Below, in pieces: positions 60,210-64,000 of a stretch of DNA of 64,000 bases. The notes under the pieces are model-generated. The model was not told where the DNA came from and made no database searches. It saw only the letters and a program-made list of their open reading frames with translations. How positions within the stretch are numbered: position 1 is the first letter of the stretch; each line of letters starts with the position of its first letter. A program made the translations under genes and the position numbers. The stretch comes from Actinostola sp. cb2023 (lineage: Eukaryota; Cnidaria; Anthozoa; Actiniaria; Actinostolidae), in the NCBI GenBank assembly GCA_033675265.1, contig JAUJYZ010000728.1:212001-276000 (forward strand), in the 5' to 3' direction.

Positions 60210-61370
60210 TTACATCGCTGTAGTTTGGTTGGATTCTTTGGAGTTTCTTCTTCTCCTATAAGTTTCTGATCCAGTATTGCCTATGTCTGTTGCTTGCACT
60301 GATTGTGGCTGTGCTGAAGTTGTTCTGTTAGCGCGTCGGTTGGTTGTTCTTCTGCACAATAATCTCTTCGCTGCTTGTCGGAAGTCAGACAAGAAAACAA
60401 TGTAGATACAGGGACTGAAGCAAGAGTTGACGAGTGGGAGAAAATAGAAAATAAAGTATATCAAAGTGCTAATGTAAAATTCTCTGCCAGGTTGGTAACC
60501 ATGATATACAATCAGGAAAAGTGGCAGGTAACAACACAAGTAAAGCAGCAAGGAACACAGCACCATTCTCACAGCGCTTGCAGATCGTTGTCGTCGTCCT
60601 CGTCTTTGTGCTTGAGAAAGATTGGCAACAATCGCTTGTGGCTTTGACAGTCTTCGTAACGTTAAGGTACTTAGTACAAAGATGACACAAAATGAAATGA
60701 TAACCAACGAGTTTTGAATTAATACCCAGTACAATGCAGGTGTATACATGGTTGAACTGTCCTTGTACCAACATATCCATCTACTGTGACGATAATCAAG
60801 TCTACTAAAACACAAATGGTGTGCTGCCAGTGTCATGGGAATCAACCAGGAGCAAGCGAGTACTGCTACACGTTGCTTAAGTGTGTATGGTCGTGATCTC
60901 TGTAGCGTCATCCTGGTTACTCTGAATCGTTCTATAGCAATTATCAAAAGTGTCCCCAAAGATTCGTAAATAGAAACGTCACTGAAAAATGGAAATGTTT
61001 TGCAAAGGATATCTCCCCAAACACCTTGTATGTGGTCCCAGATGTTGTAACGAAACAGCGACAGTACCCCAAGAAGTAGCTTCATCAGAACAACAAACGA
61101 ATCTGCCACGGCCATGTTGATGATCAAGTAATGTAGGTTTTTCCACACAGTGTATTTCACAGCGAGTACGATGACAAAGATGTTGTTCAAAACACCAAAC
61201 CCACCGACCAGTAAGATGGCCATCACTTTAAGAATTAGTGATATCTCAGACTCTTTGGATCCCACGCCATGAGTGGAGTCAGTAGATTCGTATACGACGG
61301 ACTTGTTCATGGTTGTGAAGTTCTCACTGTCCTCACTGCTTCCGGCTAATCTTGACAATAAACTAGTCAT
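60210..61370 (-). CDS. Class A (rhodopsin-like) G protein-coupled receptor, intact, single exon
   Basis: This is a complete 386-residue receptor from ATG 61368-61370 to the stop at 60210. The extracellular N-terminus has sequons at N17 (NFT) and N22 (NKS). TM1 is about 43-70 (GVLNN), TM2 79-102 (NMAVAD, D90), TM3 119-149 with C123 and ERF (147-149) in place of DRY, TM4 167-186 (W175). C200 in loop 2 should pair with C123. TM5 213-238 lacks the usual proline; TM6 is 266-290 with CYLP (P283). TM7 300-325 ends NSCFSPCIY, where the Asn of NPxxY is Ser. A basic helix 8 with Cys339 and a Ser/Arg-rich tail follow. The ligand is unknown; the style fits cnidarian lineage-specific peptide/amine-type receptors. 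It has no introns. Confidence 0.92.
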   Translation of the reverse strand: MTSLLSRLAGSSEDSENFTTMNKSVVYESTDSTHGVGSKESEISLILKVMAILLVGGFGVLNNIFVIVLAVKYTVWKNLHYLIINMAVADSFVVLMKLLLGVLSLFRYNIWDHIQGVWGDILCKTFPFFSDVSIYESLGTLLIIAIERFRVTRMTLQRSRPYTLKQRVAVLACSWLIPMTLAAHHLCFSRLDYRHSRWICWYKDSSTMYTPALYWVLIQNSLVIISFCVIFVLSTLTLRRLSKPQAIVANLSQAQRRGRRQRSASAVRMVLCSLLLYLCCYLPLFLIVYHGYQPGREFYISTLIYFIFYFLPLVNSCFSPCIYIVFLSDFRQAAKRLLCRRTTNRRANRTTSAQPQSVQATDIGNTGSETYRRRRNSKESNQTTAM

Positions 61371-63690
61371 GTATACTGAGTCTAATGAAAACCCCTTAGT
61401 TAGGTTATAATATATTATACCCTAATTGCAATTTTGCAAGTTTTAATTAAGAGCGGATGCCTGTAAGAACCGAGAATTGACGGTCAACTCAAAATAATCG
61501 AATTTTTATTTTCTTTCACCATTTCATTCCTTTCAATGATCTATTTTAGGGAAAAATACTAAAAAGTTCCAGAGAACTTTATCTTAGGAGAAATTTGCAG
61601 TTTTTGAAAACCAGTTTGACAACTACCATTTTTCAGCGAAAGTATGAGGCAAATTTGAAGAGCTAGTGTGTGTTTACCGTTTGCTCTACAACAATGATGT
61701 TAAGCTCACGTAATAAACGTTTCGTGGTCTTTCCACTATAGTATTTGTTTTTGTGTAACTCCGGGAGTTATTTTTAAAAATTTGGTTCAAAATAGGTATA
61801 CTAAGCACCATGTACAGAACGTTGAAATATAGGCAAAGTTTGAGGTACAAAAGAGAGATCTGGTACCTAAAATTTCCAAATAAAAATAATGCCGTAGGAA
61901 AGCTTCACTGTTGTTCTTTTAGTTGAGAAAGTGTCAGCCTCTAACTCGCAATGCAGCATTTTGGGGAAATGAGGTCACGAAATGTCCAAATTAGCATTAA
62001 TTTTCGTTGAAACTCAAAACTTAAAGCCAAAACACGACTATCTTGCACTTTTAGTCGATCTCTGATGATGGAAAATTATCTTCCAGTACATATGAATTAT
62101 TTCAACCATATTTGAGATAAGTGAGTCGTCGATATAGACTCCGCCAATGTAAAAATTAGCATAGATCGTCGAAAAAACAACAGCCTCTGAATGATAAAAT
62201 ATAATTTAGACTAAACGATGTTGAAATGAAATTTCACCCTTACAAGAAAGGGTGACTTAGATTTTTATTTTATATTTTATAATTACAACTATTATTTCAG
62301 GGCTTTTTCTTCGGGTAGAAGAGCACAGAATGCGTCATCAGAATGGAATTTATGAGTAGTGATACTGACTGCATATATGTACTGAGAGGTATTAAATATT
62401 GTCATAAAATTGCCAAATGTAAATGGGAATACGACATGGAAAGTGAATTCTAGCTTTAATTTCCAAAACCAAGCGACAATAAAATTGACGATAAAGAATT
62501 TGAATTAATTATGACCGAGTCTAATACTGAAATATCATGCAAACTTTGAATGGCGAAATCCGCCAAAAATCTAGACAATCAAGTCTAGTTTAAAAAGATC
62601 CGATCAATCGAGAAAGCAAATATACGCTGAAGTGATGGCAGATGTTCAAATAATTAGATTTTTTGATTTTTTGATTTGAAGACTTTATTTGAACGAAGAA
62701 TCTGAGAACGTCCTGATAGGATCCCCGAACTCCACATGATTCCTGATCTCCCTAACAACCAACCTTCAGAAACCCCAACAAACTTTAGAAAACCCGAACA
62801 AAAGTTAAAAATGTTAGTCTCCTTTGCAAACGTTTAAGTTGGTTCGCTTTACTCCCACCATGTTTGATCAGAAATAAAGATTCTTTCTTGAGACCGGCAT
62901 TTTCACTCTTTTCACAAGTAAAGGCGCCAGCGTGAATAAAAAAACTTTAAAAATTTGTATGAAAAAACCCAGCTTGTTTAAAAGAAAATCATATCACAGA
63001 ATGTTTTCATAATTGGTGAAGTTATTTGGGACGATTTGCCGGATTGGTTTTCACATTTTACAAACAGCTGCTCAAACATTTTAAAATGTTCGAAATTTTT
63101 TTTTTTGTTTCTTTAATTGGTGATTCCGAATTCAAACAAACATATTCAAAACACTATTGGAAAACTGTATAGTAGATCTTGAACAGTAGGCTTCTCAACC
63201 GAGTGTTTTTATTGTTTTTGATTGTAATGCGATGCGTGAGGGCTTGTGCACTTGCGCCCTTTAAGAGCAGTTCGTAATGTATATTTTGTGGAAATTTTGT
63301 TTGAATTTTGTATCCCTAATGCAGGTCCCCTAAGTAGGAGCGTCCATACGGTATTGGGTAGTGTCACAGGCGTTTTCACAAGTGTGTATTCTTTTTAGAA
63401 CAGTTTGTCCCCCGCGAGTTTATGACCAATCAGGGAAACGTTTCAGGTATGACTTGTTTTTTTATGACATTTTTGATGAGATTGCGATGGTAGGGATAAA
63501 GATGCGATGCCGTTAGCGACAAGAGTGTAGTATTCTTCAATTGACATAACTAGCGAATCGTCTATGATGAGTGCAGGGTCGTTATGTGAGATCGTTCGAT
63601 ACACCAGATCAATTGAAAGTGATAAGTGTGACGAGTGGATGCTTCATAAAGTCATCCAACAAGTGTTTTCGAAGAACTCGAACACTGAGT
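61371..63690. other. Upstream flank of the GPCR; no recognisable gene or repeat
   Basis: AT-rich, stops in all frames, no TIR element recognised. It should contain the GPCR promoter near 61371-61700 (minus strand), but I cannot identify a core element. Confidence 0.4.
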
Positions 63691-63699
63691 GAACGCGAC

Positions 63700-64000
63700 T
63701 GGAAGCTTTTGAAACAAATTTGTAGCGTATGTATGCGGATTTAAAGTCCTAGAAGACTTTCAAAGACTATTTTCGCTAACTGGCTATTTCGTCGGAAAAG
63801 TGAATTCAATTTATACTTGGTAGTGTGGTTTAGTGGTATCTTGGTATTAGCGTTGTGGAGTTTGAAGACGGGCTATTAACAAACGAATCGCTGAACTGCA
63901 TGATGCGCGCCCAGGACGGAGTCACGAGTGATCAACTATAGATTACAAAGATAAGATTGGTGAAAGTAAGCGTGTTTTGTTTGTGGTCTTTTTCTTGTTA
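63700..64000 (+). repeat. Dispersed repeat, copy B (runs off window end)
   Basis: Diverged counterpart of 59548-59797. The ATG-started frame here is broken by a TAG after ATGATGCGCGCCCAG..., but the terminal TTGGTGAAAGTAAGCGTGTT is kept. May continue beyond the window. Confidence 0.55.

Overview
The window looks like metazoan nuclear DNA, most likely from an anthozoan cnidarian such as a stony coral or sea anemone. The evidence is AT-rich sequence, many GT-AG introns, a cnidarian-style single-exon class A GPCR, very many MITE-like elements, and frequent TACATGTA palindromes. The species assignment is inference.

Positions 3-37546 (+): one very large multi-exon gene covers more than half of the window. 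I rebuilt 19 exons with mutually compatible splice phases, about 8.05 kb of coding sequence and about 2,680 residues. It is an animal homologue of plant NO VEIN: an N-terminal LOTUS/OST-HTH-like piece cut by the window edge, conserved NO VEIN blocks, a GHKL/HSP90-type ATPase split between exons 8 and 9, the sacsin/NOV-like block after it, and a C-terminal NOV_C/DUF3883 domain with a PD-(D/E)XK-like D...ExK pattern. The last exon changes frame by +1 near 36790. The introns carry MITEs, minisatellites, nested fold-back elements and a decayed sulfotransferase fragment (about 9855-10380).

Positions 37550-39150: three terminal-inverted-repeat elements. Positions 39600-52000: a large satellite domain. 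A 45-55 bp repeat (core GAAAATCGTCATTTTG) alternates with (a) four copies of a cassette carrying two divergent tRNA-like, B-box-containing modules, each ending at an oligo-T run, and (b) two copies of an ~895 bp Mutator-like element with 9-bp target duplication. Part of the array is a recent ~2.18 kb tandem duplication.

Positions 52000-61400: more MITEs and two genes on the minus strand. One is a two-exon HAD-superfamily phosphatase-like gene (54098-54456 and about 57161-57485) whose present stop codon lies on a MITE insertion junction. The other is an intact 386-residue rhodopsin-class GPCR (60210-61370). Positions 61371-64000 hold no recognisable gene, apart from a dispersed repeat at the very end.

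The genes show no sign of working together. The main interest is the domain architecture of the giant ATPase, inverted repeats that flank a frame-neutral exon pair, and the satellite/tRNA-like array.
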